A model generated the notes under the pieces. The model was given only the letters and a program-made list of their open reading frames with translations. It was not told where the DNA came from and did not search any database. A program made the position numbers and the translations under genes. Positions 21,322-33,668 of a stretch of DNA of 64,000 bases are shown piece after piece; the first letter of the stretch is position 1; every line of letters begins with the position of its first letter. The stretch lies in the NCBI GenBank assembly GCA_964023275.1, contig OZ029913.1, positions 54,089,644-54,153,643 on the forward strand, given 5' to 3'. This DNA is from Norana najaformis. Lineage: Eukaryota > Annelida > Clitellata > Crassiclitellata > Hormogastridae.

Positions 21322-24300
21322 CTGCAAAAGAACCAACCATTCAAATGGTCAAAAGGACAACCATCCATAGGTAAAATATATTACCCTACCAAGCACATGA
21401 GTCAGCAAGAAAGTAAGTATGGAAGTAAGTCGCCAAAAGCAATTCCTAGTAGCATCAAGTGCAATTTGCCAAAAAACTGTAAAAAAAATTCCTACCGACA
21501 TCAATGGCCTTTGATGACATAAGATGTCGTTAAACTGGGAACACAAATCTCTCCTCTTAGCTTGATACTTCTGTATTCATTTATCGATTTATAATATTCT
21601 GTTTCTGGATGAGAAAAGAATACCATAGCTCAATGAGAATCCAATGTTTGGTTCTACTTGTGTGTGAAAGCCTGCCAGTGGGGAATTTTCCCAAGTTATT
21701 CATGCCCCATTCAAACATAGATGAACTAGGCTCTTATCAAACTATACCACTTAGGCAGCAAAGAGCATCTTTGAGAGGAACTGAAAGGCGCTATATAAAT
21801 GTTCAGATACATACAGACAATTCTGTTCCCTTTCATGTCAAGTTCTTTAAACTTACCAAAGATGTTTTCCAGTGACTGGAGGGTGACGGTCTTTGACGGT
21901 GTAAGCAGACGATGAGCTTCATATCATCAAAACTCGGATCATTTGGAACAAGGTCGTAATAAGGCAGCTGGTAGCTATCAACAACACCTACAATTAGTCA
22001 ATCTGTCTGAGAATAAGTTAATCAGTTACTGGCAATCAGTCATTTTAACAATCGTCTGATCGACAAGCCAGTCAGACAGGAGCTCTGTCAACCGATAAAT
22101 CAATCAGGTCAATCAGGAAATTAATCAGTAACTCATTAAACAATTATTCATGAATTCATATATGCTAGTCTCACTATAAGTAAGCATCCTAAGGGTGTTT
22201 GCATAGGCGAGACTTATATTAAGGACTATATATTTTGCAGTCTTTACAAAAAAAGACTTGTATGTTTCATGCCTTTTCAAACGCTTTCCATCTCCATGGA
22301 ATTTGCAACTTCACATGACCCTTCTGTTTCCCTTATGCCACATAAAATTCTCTTATGTCATATAAAGACACAAAAAATACAGACACAAAAAAATAGTAAT
22401 AATATAACAGTAACACACACATGTATATTTATCATACAAATTTAAAGTCTGTAGAGTGACATCTTCTCGTAATACCCCATGGGTTCAGCTCACCAAGTGC
22501 AAGCATCCTAAGTAAAATTTTCAGACTTCATCTACTACAAGGCACTAACTGGATTCTATTTGAGTTAATAGTTTTCATGGGCTTCTGGTGTGCTTTGAGT
22601 CAACTCACAGCATTCAAGATAATAGGCTTCGAAAGGCGCTACACAAAGGCATTCAATTATATAACATCAAAGTACATCCAATGTAATTTTTACCTAATGT
22701 AACAACATTAACTAATAATAAAAAGTATTAACCAGAATAATAATGATAATACATGATAACTTGCGCTGCATGTGGCTGCAATCAGCGAATAACTACCTGT
22801 ACATCGCCCTTTTTCCAGCCTTGGCCATACTACAGATTGTCATTATTATTATTATAATAATAATATTATTATTATTATTAATGTCCCTGAGGTTAAAACA
22901 GATAAGCTAAGACAGACCATTTAACACCCTTATCACCTACCATTGATAACACATCTCCTTGCAACCTCCCACATGACCAGGCCAAATGCATAAACGTCAG
23001 CCTGTCGAAACGAGTCAAACACATTGACATCTAAAACTTCATTTAATACTTCTGGTGCCATGTAGCGCTTTGTGCCGACCTTGCTGCTGGTGGTGCCAAT
23101 GTCAACTTCTGACTCTCTTCGTAGCGACTGCACAACAGCCAACCCAAGGTCAGCAATACAGCACTGTCCGTTTGCCATCACCAAAATGTTCTTGCTTTTT
23201 ATGTCCCGATGCGCAATTGCCGGCTTTCCCTGCGTGCCAACAATTTCGCTGTGTAAGTGGACGAGGCCCGCGGCGGCTGACACAATCAAACGCATCACTT
23301 CTTGTATCGTCAGTGTATGTAGTTTCAGATAGTCGTAGAGCGACCCGTGTTCGTGATAGTGCATAATAAGCCACAGCTGTGTGCACGAATTGCGCGAGAC
23401 TGTGTCGGACGCGACAAAACCGAGAATGTTCTCATGGCGTAGCAGCACCGTGTTGTATATGCGGCACTCGTGGTACCAGAAAGATTCGGCGTACGAATGG
23501 AATATCTTCACTGCCACGTTTTCTCCATGGTAGTCACCTCGCCACACCTCACCATAGCGTCCTTTGCCTTCAAAGAAACAATACAACAACAACAGAAAGA
23601 GTAAATTCAAGTAACTTCTATGACTTAATGGTACCGAACTCATTTCCATGTGTGTATCGAGCAAGAAGAGCCTCTGAGTAGGTTTTACTGTAAGAGTTGC
23701 AACAGAAATTCGCCAACACAATACAGTATGATATTGTTCTGAGTTTACAATGTAAAAGATCAAAAATGGTTGTGCCCACATTCACTGCCTTGCAATAACA
23801 TGTGCCTTCCAGTGCATGAAGTAGTTTGCCATGGTGGTCTAATCTAACGATGGAGGTTTGAGCCTACTGAGCGAAATCTATGTAACAACCATGTACAAGT
23901 AGTTTGCATACACTTATCTCTGTCACCAAGTTGGTACCAGCATGAGCTGTAAAGTTGACAGCAAGTCTTGCGACATACCGGTTTCGTGCCCAGGACCTTG
24001 AGTTTCGTCAACTGCCAGCTCATGGGCTGCGGAGTAAAAATGATTGTCTGCATCTTCCCTAAGCTGCACTATGGACACTGTAGCCTTACTTCTTTCTTTA
24101 AATCATGAAGTGAATAGCTATTTCCTTTGGTCCTTAGTAGGCATAAGACTTGAACCAATTTTGAACTGGACTCGTTGTTTTTCGATTAGAAGGTAGTGGA
24201 GTATGAAGATTACATCTCCCAAACGTCAACACAGTTATTAATAGAGACATTCTACTATGCCGTATTACGGCACTCTATAAATCATCTTTTATTATTATTA

Positions 24301-27300
24301 TTATTATTAGTTGTTTTTTGCCCCGAGGTATTTATGATCCCTCAGGGAGCTGAAAAATTAGTATTATTATTATTATTTTTATTATTATTCATACTACAAC
24401 TTGGCACACTTTTTCTAACCAGTATGTAAATATTTCTCTTTAAGTTTACAGTGCACAAGTAAAAAGTACTGGACAATGAAGTTGAAATCCAGTAGCAAAG
24501 TAAGAGTAGCTTACTGATGAGGTTGAGAAGGCAAATGGAGCTGGAAACAGTTCTCTGGGCCAGCAAAGGCATTCCAGAGCCACTTCCACTGGAACATGAC
24601 TGTTCATACAGCACCTGGACAAGAATAACTATTTCGTATCATTTCTACAACAGAGATGAGAGGTTTGAATGTAAGGCTTTGCAAAAATATTTTGCCATAA
24701 CTGTTAATTAATGTTGAACAAGTTCAGTAGTCTACAAAATAACTTTTAAGAATTTTCATCGAAATTGGGCAAAGCACACTTGGGTCTCTTGAGTTCATCC
24801 TCATCATCTCAAATACAATGCAAAAAGGTGCATCTTAAATTGGCCTTTGAACAGCTGAGTGTGGGTCGTGAAACTTCCAGATAGCAAGCTGCATTTTTCA
24901 GCAGTTAGTGAAAATTTGAAAAACCTATGGATCAATAACAGAAAGTCGACGAGTTCTACAAGAACAACATGAAATACGAACAGACACCAAATCATGACTT
25001 GTTTAGCAGCCACAATAAGCATTACACCTTTGACAATAATGCACAATGATCTCAATGCTGGGAGGTGACTCAGCAATTAAAATAAAACAAAATATGGCAG
25101 AAAACTAAATACCTAAAAGGAAACAAAAAAGAAAGTCATGGAGAAGAATGAAAATAGCAATCACCTTACACGTGCCATCTCCCATTTCTGAAACGTGTAA
25201 CATGTCAAACTGTGTTGACAAGATCTCATCTTTGGCAAGGATTTTGATGCAGTTGTTCTTGTGACGACAGAGAAGAATTCGCCAGAGAATGATTATGAAG
25301 ATAGCGACGAGAACAAGAAAAGCCAAGGCACCGTAGAGAGCTTGCTGTAAGATAGGATCCAGTGGAAGCATTGCTAAAAATCCAGATATTATGATGTATA
25401 GGTATAGCAAATATGCTGCATATCTGGTCTCATTGTCCACCTTCTCACTTTCAACCTTTACATTCAGAATCTACCGTTTATGGTCTTTGGTCAATGGTTA
25501 TTCGATAACTTGATAAAAATACTCAAGCTCAAAGCATGGTATGCACAGCACCTAGGTGAGCTCAAACCTTGTTGCCTTACAGAAATTTACGCTGTTTCTG
25601 TAGAGTAAAGTAAACTAATTCGTCACGCATTAGACTATTTACACACATGAATCAACAGTAGTCTTAAGAGGATTTAATATATCTTTAAGTACATCTGTAA
25701 TTACTCAACGTTTTCTCCGTCATATTTGTTGCCTTTTACAAAAGTACAGATTTATGTTTTGAGCCAAGACACAGTGTAATTTGACTTTAACAGCTCTATC
25801 CAAACAATGCTTATCTAAAATTCTAATAGTTTTATTAAATGCATTATAAAAACGAATAGGCCTCTCTTTGCAATCAAGACAAGCTCGGCTCGTTGCTGGT
25901 ACGTCCAGATTCTTGTATATTTCTACCTACATATGTGACACCCTACACTGGCTTCCAGTTGAGAAAAGGGTACAGTTTAAAATATTCCTCATGGTCAGGT
26001 CCCTGATTGTTGGTTCAGCGCCCAATTACATCAACGATCTCATCATAATGGTTGCTGATCAACCTGGTTGACAGAGACTACGATCGGCGACATGGTCATC
26101 TCATCGTACCGCATTCTCGCACAAGGCTCGGGCAGGACGCACCTTCTCCACTGTGGGGCCGTCTCTCTGGAACACACTTCCACCATACATCCAATCTCTT
26201 GCGTTCCTCTTTACAGACCATTTAGTATCCGTGCTGCAGCGCCTTTGAGTTACTTAAAAGGCGCTATACCAGTTTAGTGTTATATACATACAGACAAAAA
26301 ACAAAAACTAAAAGACAAAACACAGATGAACTTATCAGACTTTCTAAAGCTGCATCTTGCCACTGACTTAAGTCAATGGCTAAAGGTTCACCTGTACCTG
26401 GACTGGATGTTGTCGAGATAAAGGATGGAAAGAGCTGTCTGTTGCAGAAGTCGTCTGAGTTACAGCATTTTATCGAGACTGTGTTTTGCGCTCCCACGTG
26501 ACAGGTCATGTCGGCTGACTCCCGATGACCCATGCACCCCATGGTGTAAACATCAGCATCACCCTCGTGAATCAGTGCTGTGAAACACTACAGCAAACAT
26601 TCATTCCTCGTTTCATGACACTTGCATAAATGAGGAGATTAGTGAGCAAGGAAGTAAGTAACAGAATTCTAAGCTGTTCTATCAGTCAACCAAGTCCTTA
26701 ATTCCAGGATGTATGTAACAGAACATCTTTCCAGGACCTCCACGCCACTATGTGTGTATTTATTGGGGCATTTATATAGCGCCTTTCATGAGGGAACTAT
26801 AAATTGCACCTTTGCCAGTTCCTATTGGTCCATAAGAAAACCATGTGGTTTTTACCAATATTGATTACTACACGTGAACTCTAAATAAGTAAATGTGTGG
26901 TTATGTAGATGAGTGCGTGTTTATGAATGAGCAAGTGAGAGAGGACATGCAGCCTTTATTTGCATCTCAGAAACAGATGATTGCCATTCATGTGCATGAT
27001 GTACAACAAAATAAGAAACAGATTTAGAAAATTAGACAATGGAGTAGTCATCAATGACTAATGTCACATAAAAATGATCAGAAAACAATGCATAATGCAA
27101 GAAACCCAGACTCCATCACCAGACATAACATACACCACGCTTAAAGTTGTTTGGGGGTTTTATTCTAAGAAATTCCTAACAAAGTAAAGATTTATGCCCA
27201 AAATTCCTTCCCTCATTCCTCTGTGGTTGGCACTCACTGTGTTGACAGTGACCCAGTCCTGAACCGGAAATGACTTCAGCAGAGACCTAGGTCAAATTCC

Positions 27301-29480
27301 TCACCTTAGTAAGTGACAAGAATGAAACACTGACGGCATCTTTGATGGGTTCACAACAGGCAAAAGACGCTATATAAATGTCCCAAAAATGCACACGAAC
27401 ATTCACATCTTTATAACTCATTAAATCTCGTTTCTGATTACCTTAGAACGTCAGACCAACTACACAGCCTTCCACATCTTTATAACTCATGGAAAAGCAA
27501 CTCAGAGGCAGCTTAGGAGAGCTAAGCATGCAGATGGTTAAGAGATTCTAAATCTGGCTGTGGCTAGTTGAGGCATGTTGCCTCTGGACTATATGATGAA
27601 GCTTTGCTTAGAATGTCCTGATTCAGAGGATGGAGGGGCATATGAATGTATGCCCATAAACTTAGTACACCTCTAAACCTTTTCCTTTTCATTCATCTTC
27701 GTTTATTGATGCCAAAGAGATACAGGTGGTCTTTTTAATTAGAACTGTTTTTTCTCAGTACACCTCAGACCTACAATAACTTTGCCTCCCCAACTTTATC
27801 ATCGTCGTCGTCATCGTCGTCATCATCATCATCATCATCATATTGTATTCATTATGCACACAATCGTAATTGCAATCTCAAGATTTCTACAGCACCCAAC
27901 GAAAGCCACACCATGGAGACCAGCTTATTCACAGGCACTCCGTCAAAACAAAATCGATAAGCAAAAAGGGTTGCAAGGTCATTAAATCTGAATCTGAGGC
28001 ATGGAGCAGTTGTGAGTGAGGGACTTGCTCAAGGTCTCAATACAGTAACCATCTCAGTGGAGGTTCGAACCCATACTTTTCGTGTTACAACCGAGCGCTC
28101 TAACCAATTGGCTACCATGCCCCACCTGGTAAATGCTGGATCCGCCTAGTGACTGCCAGCGTAGTTTGGTTAGAATTCAGGGTAGTGTTGATACAATTGG
28201 AAACTGTTAATTGAATATTAGTCAAGCAGAACTTGACCATTAACCTTTGCTGCACAGTAAATGAAGAGGCATTGTAGTTTATGCTCAGGAAAGTGAGTAC
28301 CAACTTTAAATATACTGAGGTTTGTGCTCAAGGAAACAAGTACCAGCCTTAAAGGAATTGGTGTCTGTGCTTAAGGAAATAAGTACCAGCTTTAAATGCA
28401 TTGGGGTTTGTGCTCAGGAAAATCAGTACCAGCCATAAAGGCATAAAGGAATTGGGGTTTTCACTCACAAAAATGCTTACCAGCCATAAAGGCACTGGAG
28501 GTTGTGCTTATGAAAATGAGTACCAGCCACAAAGGAATTGGGGTTTGCACTCACAAAAATGCTTACCAGCCATAAAGGCACTGGGGTTGTGCTTATGAAA
28601 ATGAGTACCAGCTATAAAGGAATTGGGGTTTGTGCTCTGGAAAATGAGTACCATTTTTAAAGGAATTGGGATGCTAGAAAAATGAGTACTAGCCCTAAAA
28701 GTTATGTCAGTAAGGTACTAGAGAAACAAATTCCAACATTAATGGCATTGGGGTTTGTGCTCAAGAAATGAATTCCAGCCTTAGAGTTGCCAAGGCATGC
28801 ACCTAGGTGATTGATTATTCATTCTACCAAACTTTGTGACATGGATCAAATTCTTTCAGTGAAAAATTATCTAGTGAAACAAATTTCATCCCCAGGAATT
28901 GAGGTATAACATTCTAAACAGCACGTGTCTTATGTGAAACATGCAGAATATGCCCCTCCCCATCCTGAACTAAGCAGATTCAAAACAGAAGAGTTCTTGC
29001 ATACTCTACACAAGTGACTGGGCGGTTCCTCAAAAGAAGCTGTAAAGCCACAGGTGTCTCATAAAAGCTATTCAGTGTAAGGTAAGGTAAAGTGAGGCAA
29101 ACTTAATGTCCTATTCAAAGCACATTTCACGCCCACCAGGTGCCTCAAACATCTGTTTAGAATAAATATTTCAAACAGGTGCCCTAGCAGTATCTCAACA
29201 ACCCATTGTGAACAGGTGTCTGCTTAGCATAGAAACATCGTGAACAGGTGCTCTGCCTATACAATGCCTATTCAATGCATAGGCACGCTGATCTGCCAAC
29301 ACAGGTGGCGCTCTGCTGTATGTATAATGCGACAATTGAAAACATCCTTCTTACTTACTGTGTAATTACTGATGCAGTAGTCGGCTTCATCCAGGCAATG
29401 ATTCTGCAGACTGTCACAGGCGCACTTGAGCTGTCGCGTCACTAGTCGGCCTGTACCCATGCTAGTCACAGAAATCATAC
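21142..29480 (-). CDS. TGF-beta/BMP type I receptor Ser/Thr kinase, ALK1/ALK2 class (5' end missing)
   Basis: Membrane receptor kinase that, once phosphorylated by a type II receptor, would phosphorylate SMADs. Exons (minus, in order, all in phase): 29480-29359, 26587-26398, 25373-25165, 24614-24515, 23567-22941, 21987-21857, 21321-21142 (TAA). They give 518 residues without the signal-peptide exon, near the family length of about 500. Visible in order: three-finger ectodomain with [10 protein letters not shown], one membrane span, GS box [16 protein letters not shown], kinase with [32 protein letters not shown]. The L45 loop [11 protein letters not shown] and the surrounding wording match ACVR1 and ACVRL1 (Drosophila Sax), so SMAD1/5 signalling is inferred. 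Oddities: the first glycine of the ATP loop becomes Ser at the splice junction, and Met replaces Leu in the GS-box Leu-Pro. The 5' exon(s) lie above 29480 and were not identified. Confidence 0.93.
21857..21987 (-). CDS. Receptor exon: kinase C-lobe ([11 protein letters not shown] segment)
   Basis: 131 bases. It completes [16 protein letters not shown], then [13 protein letters not shown] and QRPSPSSHW. This matches the type I receptor signature PFYDVVPNDPSFEDM. Donor GTAAGT at 21856. Confidence 0.93.
22941..23567 (-). CDS. Receptor exon: most of the kinase domain
   Basis: 627 bases. It covers the loop residues [10 protein letters not shown], catalytic [33 protein letters not shown], the activation segment [12 protein letters not shown] and [13 protein letters not shown]. 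All catalytic residues apart from the first loop glycine are intact. Acceptor TTTCTTTGAAG; donor GTAGGT. Confidence 0.95.
24515..24614 (-). CDS. Receptor exon: GS regulatory box
   Basis: 33 codons plus one base (A). [16 protein letters not shown] is the glycine/serine box phosphorylated by type II receptors. The Leu of the family's Leu-Pro, where FKBP12 docks, is Met here. Donor GTAAGC at 24514. The leftover A joins GC of the kinase exon to give AGC (Ser). Confidence 0.9.
25165..25373 (-). CDS. Receptor exon: transmembrane segment and juxtamembrane region
   Basis: Two bases plus 69 codons. A hydrophobic span ([18 protein letters not shown]) is followed by a basic stop-transfer patch ([10 protein letters not shown]) and an acidic juxtamembrane stretch leading to the GS box. 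Confidence 0.88.
25868..26295 (+). mobile_element. LINE-A 3' fragment (RT C-terminus, frameshifted)
   Basis: [19 protein letters not shown] and [11 protein letters not shown] are followed, in shifted frames, by [15 protein letters not shown]-like codons. It ends in AAAAGGCGCTATACCAG and an ATACATACAGAC tail. This is a CR1/L2-type LINE remnant on the + strand within a receptor intron. Confidence 0.8.
26398..26587 (-). CDS. Receptor exon: C-terminal half of ectodomain
   Basis: 63 codons plus one base. [18 protein letters not shown], then MTCHVG and [13 protein letters not shown], is the activin-receptor ectodomain signature CCx(5)CN. Donor GTACAG at 26397. About 80 bases of this exon recur, decayed, at 33523-33603. 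Confidence 0.9.
27790..28130 (-). mobile_element. tRNA-derived SINE, family S1
   Basis: Read on the minus strand, the head has A-box TGGTAGCCAATTGGTTAGAGC and B-box GGTTCGAACCTCC (28060-28125). The body has CACTCACAACTGCT, shared with the SINE at 34785-34985. The tail has GGGTGCTGTAGAAATC and ends in (ATGATG)n with ACG variants (27796-27842). Confidence 0.75.
28285..28795 (+). repeat. Minisatellite of about 43-46 bases with a higher-order duplication
   Basis: About ten units of the form GGGTTTGTGCTCAGGAAAA, then TGAGTACCAGCCATAAAGG, then AATTG. Two adjacent unit types (TTGCACTCACAAAAATGC and TTGTGCTTATGAAAATGAG) are duplicated together at about 28450-28625, giving a period of about 88 bases. 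Confidence 0.85.
29359..29480 (-). CDS. Receptor exon: N-terminal half of ectodomain
   Basis: Acceptor TGTGTGTAG, donor GTAAGT. It enters in phase 1 (two bases, then 40 codons) and ends on a codon boundary. [13 protein letters not shown]...YC...T leads into CF of the next exon, reproducing the CxC...C...C...CF spacing of type I receptor ectodomains. The ATG two bases into the exon is probably internal, since no signal peptide follows it. Confidence 0.85.
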
Positions 29481-29579
29481 CTACACACATACACACAACA
29501 GCCAGACAAATACATTTTCAAGCACTCACCTCATGTTGCTCACAATTCCTTATCTGTTAGACAACCATATTAGCAGCGG

Positions 29580-29745
29580 GCAGTAAAGTAAAGCGCCAAT
29601 TGTAATTGTAATTTGAGATTTATAAAGCACCTCTTAGAGGATAAACTCAACGGAGATGCTTCCAACCCAAAAGAGTAAAATCACTGTTAAACAGTACAGT
29701 CTTCAGGTGCCTGCGGAATACTGAGAGGGGAAGGAGCTCAAGTCG
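29580..29745 (-). mobile_element. LINE-C 3' end fragment
   Basis: AATTGTAATTGTAATTTGAG, TTTATAAAGCACCTCTTAGAG and AGTACAGTCTTCAGGTGCC correspond block by block to 2288-2420 in the intact LINE-C copy. Confidence 0.75.
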
Positions 29746-29749
29746 CAAT

Positions 29750-29970
29750 TCTCCATGGAGACGATTCCAATGCCCTAGTGGAACATAGGGGAGGCACTCA
29801 TTTCCAGGTCTTCACCCTTTGAGCCAATGGACAAATTCCAAGGACCTAGACATGAGGTCTGGACTTGCCATTTACTTCTCAGCTGATGCCAGTACCAACT
29901 TCTACTGCTTGTTAGGAACAAATTTATGAACTAATTGTCCAGTTTCAGTACACAGTCTGCTCAGCGGGCA
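29750..29970 (-). repeat. SINE-like repeat, partner copy at 53345-53600
   Basis: GGAACATAGGGGAGG, TGCTCATTTCC-like, GCCATTTACTTCTCAGCTGA and GTACCAA blocks recur in the same order at 53360-53490. The 29.7 kb copy is joined to the LINE-C tail. Confidence 0.6.
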
Positions 29971-31639
29971 CTAAACTTAAATCTTTAGATTGCAGACCCA
30001 TGGTACTAACCAAACGAAGCACCATTTGTAGTGAGGTTTTCAAAAGGCAAGTATTGCCTATAATTGTATTTGTAATTGTAATCCCAGATTTACATACATA
30101 CTTAAAGTCAGAAAAGGTCAGGTAAGGTAACTGCTCATTTATTATACCTCTGCCACCAGCAGCTCTCAGTGGTGTTGTCCTGAGGGGAACATGAAAACTA
30201 TAATGTAACAACGGACAGGTTTCGTCGCTTGAAAATTAACTGTCCGCTTCAAATGTCACACCAAAATTTAAACAACAATGTCACTTGATAACAACAATGT
30301 AACAAATGGATAGGCTTCATATCTTCTGGTAGTGGTAAAAGGCAAAAGAATTAATATTCCGCAACCATGCCATTCCAAAAGGTTATATAATAAAGGTATA
30401 TGACAAGATAAACAGAATACTCTCTTGCCACAATACACATAGGCTGTGTAACCTAAGAAATGAATAGCCAATATCAAAAGATATATCCAGATGCAAATAA
30501 TGTGTACAGTATTGACAAGCGGCGTATTAATTAGAACCAGTAGACGGACATTATTATATCTCAGATGCTCTCTTTCAATTCAAGGGAATTCTGCAGACTT
30601 TCCTTTTTACAATCACTTGACATATGACTTTGTAAATCACAACTGAATATGACCTGCTGTTGAACTGTGCTGCATAAATTTTTTCTTTACATTACATTAC
30701 ATTACACTATGTCTAGACTCGGCAAGAAGAGAAGCATGCTTTAGTCAAGAATATTATGCACAGGTTCAAATAAAATGTCTGTATCTGGCAATGGCATCTT
30801 TTACCTGTCAAATTCTTGCTGTGAAATCTGCATTTCTTCAGCATCAAAAAGCCAAGTTATGCAAACAACCTTTTTCAAAGGCACTACTTAATCAAAACTA
30901 AATCCAAGATGCTGGTTCTGTCAGTTTTGATTTCAGTTAAAATCCAAAGGTCAAGCAGGTGGACAGCCAAAGGGCAGCTGAACAAACTACAGATGAACTT
31001 GTCATTCTTTATTAATCTCAAAAATCATGTATTACTCCAACTAGCACCTGTGATAACATCCTAAAAGACGCTAAATAAATGTTCAGATTCACAAAAACAT
31101 ACACAGAATGGTATGATGTAGTGAAACACTTTCCACAGTTTACACATAGCCAGTTGGAAACCAGATACAGGAATTTGTTGATATAACAATTTCAGGCAAC
31201 TATACACTTAGCCAAACAAAGCTGAAATACATCTGGTGCAAGAGCTGATAAGGAAATTTGTTGATGTAATGATATAAAGTATCTACCCATTTTAACATAA
31301 ACAGCCAAGCGCATGATCCCGAAAGGAATAGTAAAATACAGGAGGTACAGCTACTCTTCATCTGCCATTAGAAACCATTTAGACACAGTTACAGCTGAAA
31401 CCGATTCTCTCAGGCAGAATTCAATAAGAATGAGGAAAGTGTCTTAACACAAGTAGCAGCTGAAAGCGAAAACATACAAAGCACAACAACAACAAATTTC
31501 TGTCTAACAGTAATCTGTACCAGGTTCAACTGTATCAGCCAGCTTTTCCAAAAATCACCTTCTTCAACGTCTACAATCTATTACAACTGGATGGCACAGT
31601 GGTGGAACTGCAACATCTAGGGTTAGAATCCTGGTTTTC
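29971..31639. other. No gene seen; receptor 5' intron or intergenic
   Basis: Contains a tail C remnant near 30055-30100 (TTGTAATTGTAATCCC) and a tail A remnant near 31065-31100 (GACGCTAAATAAATGTTCAG). No exon with plausible splice sites and protein content was recognised. Confidence 0.4.
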
Positions 31640-31835
31640 ATGCATGTATCAATGTAAGTATGCACGTATGTATGTATGTATGCATGTATGTAACATGTAT
31701 GTATGTATCAGTGTATGTATGTATGAATGTAAGCATGTAGGTATGTATGTATGTATGTATGAATGTATGCATGTAGGTATGTATGCATGAATGTATGCAT
31801 GTAGGTATGTATGTATGCATGAATGTATGTATCCA
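31640..31835 (+). repeat. (ATGT)n tetranucleotide microsatellite
   Basis: About 190 bases of ATGTATGTATGC-type repeats. The open frames it produces on both strands are artefacts. Confidence 0.95.
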
Positions 31836-32255
31836 GACACTTGTTATCTCACTTTTTAAAGCCTCTCAAAAGTGCTGTCCATGCTATCCAAATTGATGTT
31901 CAAATTCAACAAGAACAGAGTTCATCCACAAGCAAATATTACTTATATGGGAATTTTGGAAAAATAATTTTGAAAAAATTTAATGTCAACACTGGCAAGC
32001 ACTCGCACACACATAGATCCCAACCAAGGCAATGCATACCATTTGAAACTGATAACTATTTGTTTGCAAGCCATGTAACAAAACCATGGTGGTGGTCCAG
32101 TTGTTGGACTGCCATTGTTGCCTTTGCTTGTATTGTCTTCAACCGTCCTTGAGCCAAGGATCGTACTAGATGTTAGTACTTCAGGCGAAATATTAATCAA
32201 TCCAGAAGAGGCCATACCTCTGAGGGGACAATCGTTGATAGAGTATAAATTCGTG

Positions 32256-32390
32256 AACAATTACTTTACTTACCTTAACTTCCAAGCAATTACTTTACTT
32301 TACTTACCTTAACTTCCAAGCAATTAATTTACTTACCTTAACTTCCAAGCAATTACTTTACTTTACTTACCTTAACTTCCAAGCACCCCA
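32256..32390 (+). repeat. Minisatellite, unit CAATTACTTTACTTTACTTA + CCTTAACTTCCAAG
   Basis: About four units of 30-40 bases, differing in the number of TTTAC sub-repeats. Each ends in CTTACCTTAACTTCCAAGCA. Confidence 0.85.
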
Positions 32391-33489
32391 TGAGGTAACA
32401 CTTAATGGTTTTTTACTAAATAAAACCAAATGTAATACAAGCCGAAAATTCTGGAAGAGTCCAAACAAATTCCAGCAAGTCAGTCGAGAAACAGTCCATG
32501 GGGGAGATTTATGCATTCTGGAGAATGAACGCCAGTGGTCTAGATCAACCTGAATGCCAGCACAGATTGTGCCAAATTGACAGTCATTGAATTTACATCA
32601 ACTTCATAAATAAGAGTGCTTATCCTTTAAACATTATCCAGCACATCAATACACATACATTATCTTTTCAATTTCTTTTGGCCATCCTCTCAATGGTTAT
32701 CAAAATGCTCGTCCATCGATGCATTTCCTTGTTTATTCTGCACATAATAATCAAAGGAAAAGACCTAATCAAAAGAAGCTGGCTAAGCTGGCATTAGGAA
32801 AGACATTTAACCACTTAAATCTGTTTCAGCCAACCGTAAAATTTGGGAGAAAGCCTAAAAGAAACTGCACTTCTACTTATTAATTCTCCAATACTGTGAC
32901 AGGCAGACAACGTAAACGAGGCTTAGGCCTAAACACGAGGAAAGCATTTACTTGACAAATGACCCGAATGAATGGAGATTATTCATTCCCACCCATCACC
33001 GCCATCTCGCTTGCATCACCAAGAACTTCATTCATTCAATCAATCATCAGGCTATATGTTAATTTACATACTTAATCATCTCCATTTACCACTTTTGGCT
33101 TATCAAGCACCTAATTATTATTAGAGTACTTAATACAAAGTAAGTCATACCTCTGTTGCTACCAACTACTGCAAACCTTTAGTGTACAACCTTACTGAGC
33201 ATTGTATTACAAACATTTTAACATAAACACTGGATTATAAACATTATGGCATAGCATAAACATTGTGGAAGAGGCTGCACATTGTATCAGAGACAATTAA
33301 ACATTGTTCATCACATAAATACCATTAAATTGTAACTTGAGACCTTAATTTTTTCCTGATAAATGTTCATCTATTGTAAAAGAACCAAACGACCATTGGA
33401 CTTGAAGAACCATCAAGAAAAATGGGGTTCGCGGTCATCATTCATTGACATCTATTGATGCCATGCAGGTGGTACCAGGAACCATTTAT

Positions 33490-33599
33490 GATGACGATGA
33501 TGATGATGATGACGAGGATGACAATGTTGTCAAGATAAAGGATGGAAAAGATGTCTGTTGCAGAAGTTGTCTGAATTACAGCATTTTATTGAGACAGTG

Positions 33600-33668
<69 letters not shown>

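Noticed and set aside
23055-23681. + strand open frames across the kinase exon
   Set aside because: Antisense shadows of the conserved minus-strand kinase coding sequence.
28285-28795. CRISPR-like array
   Set aside because: Contiguous degenerate minisatellite units without unique spacers, in a eukaryotic intron.
31638-31840. Open frames on both strands of HTYIHTYI type
   Set aside because: Tetranucleotide repeat; open only because the repeat lacks stops.
31943-32260. Minus-strand frame of 105 codons as an exon
   Set aside because: No recognisable domain, no supported splice partners, and an adjacent minisatellite.
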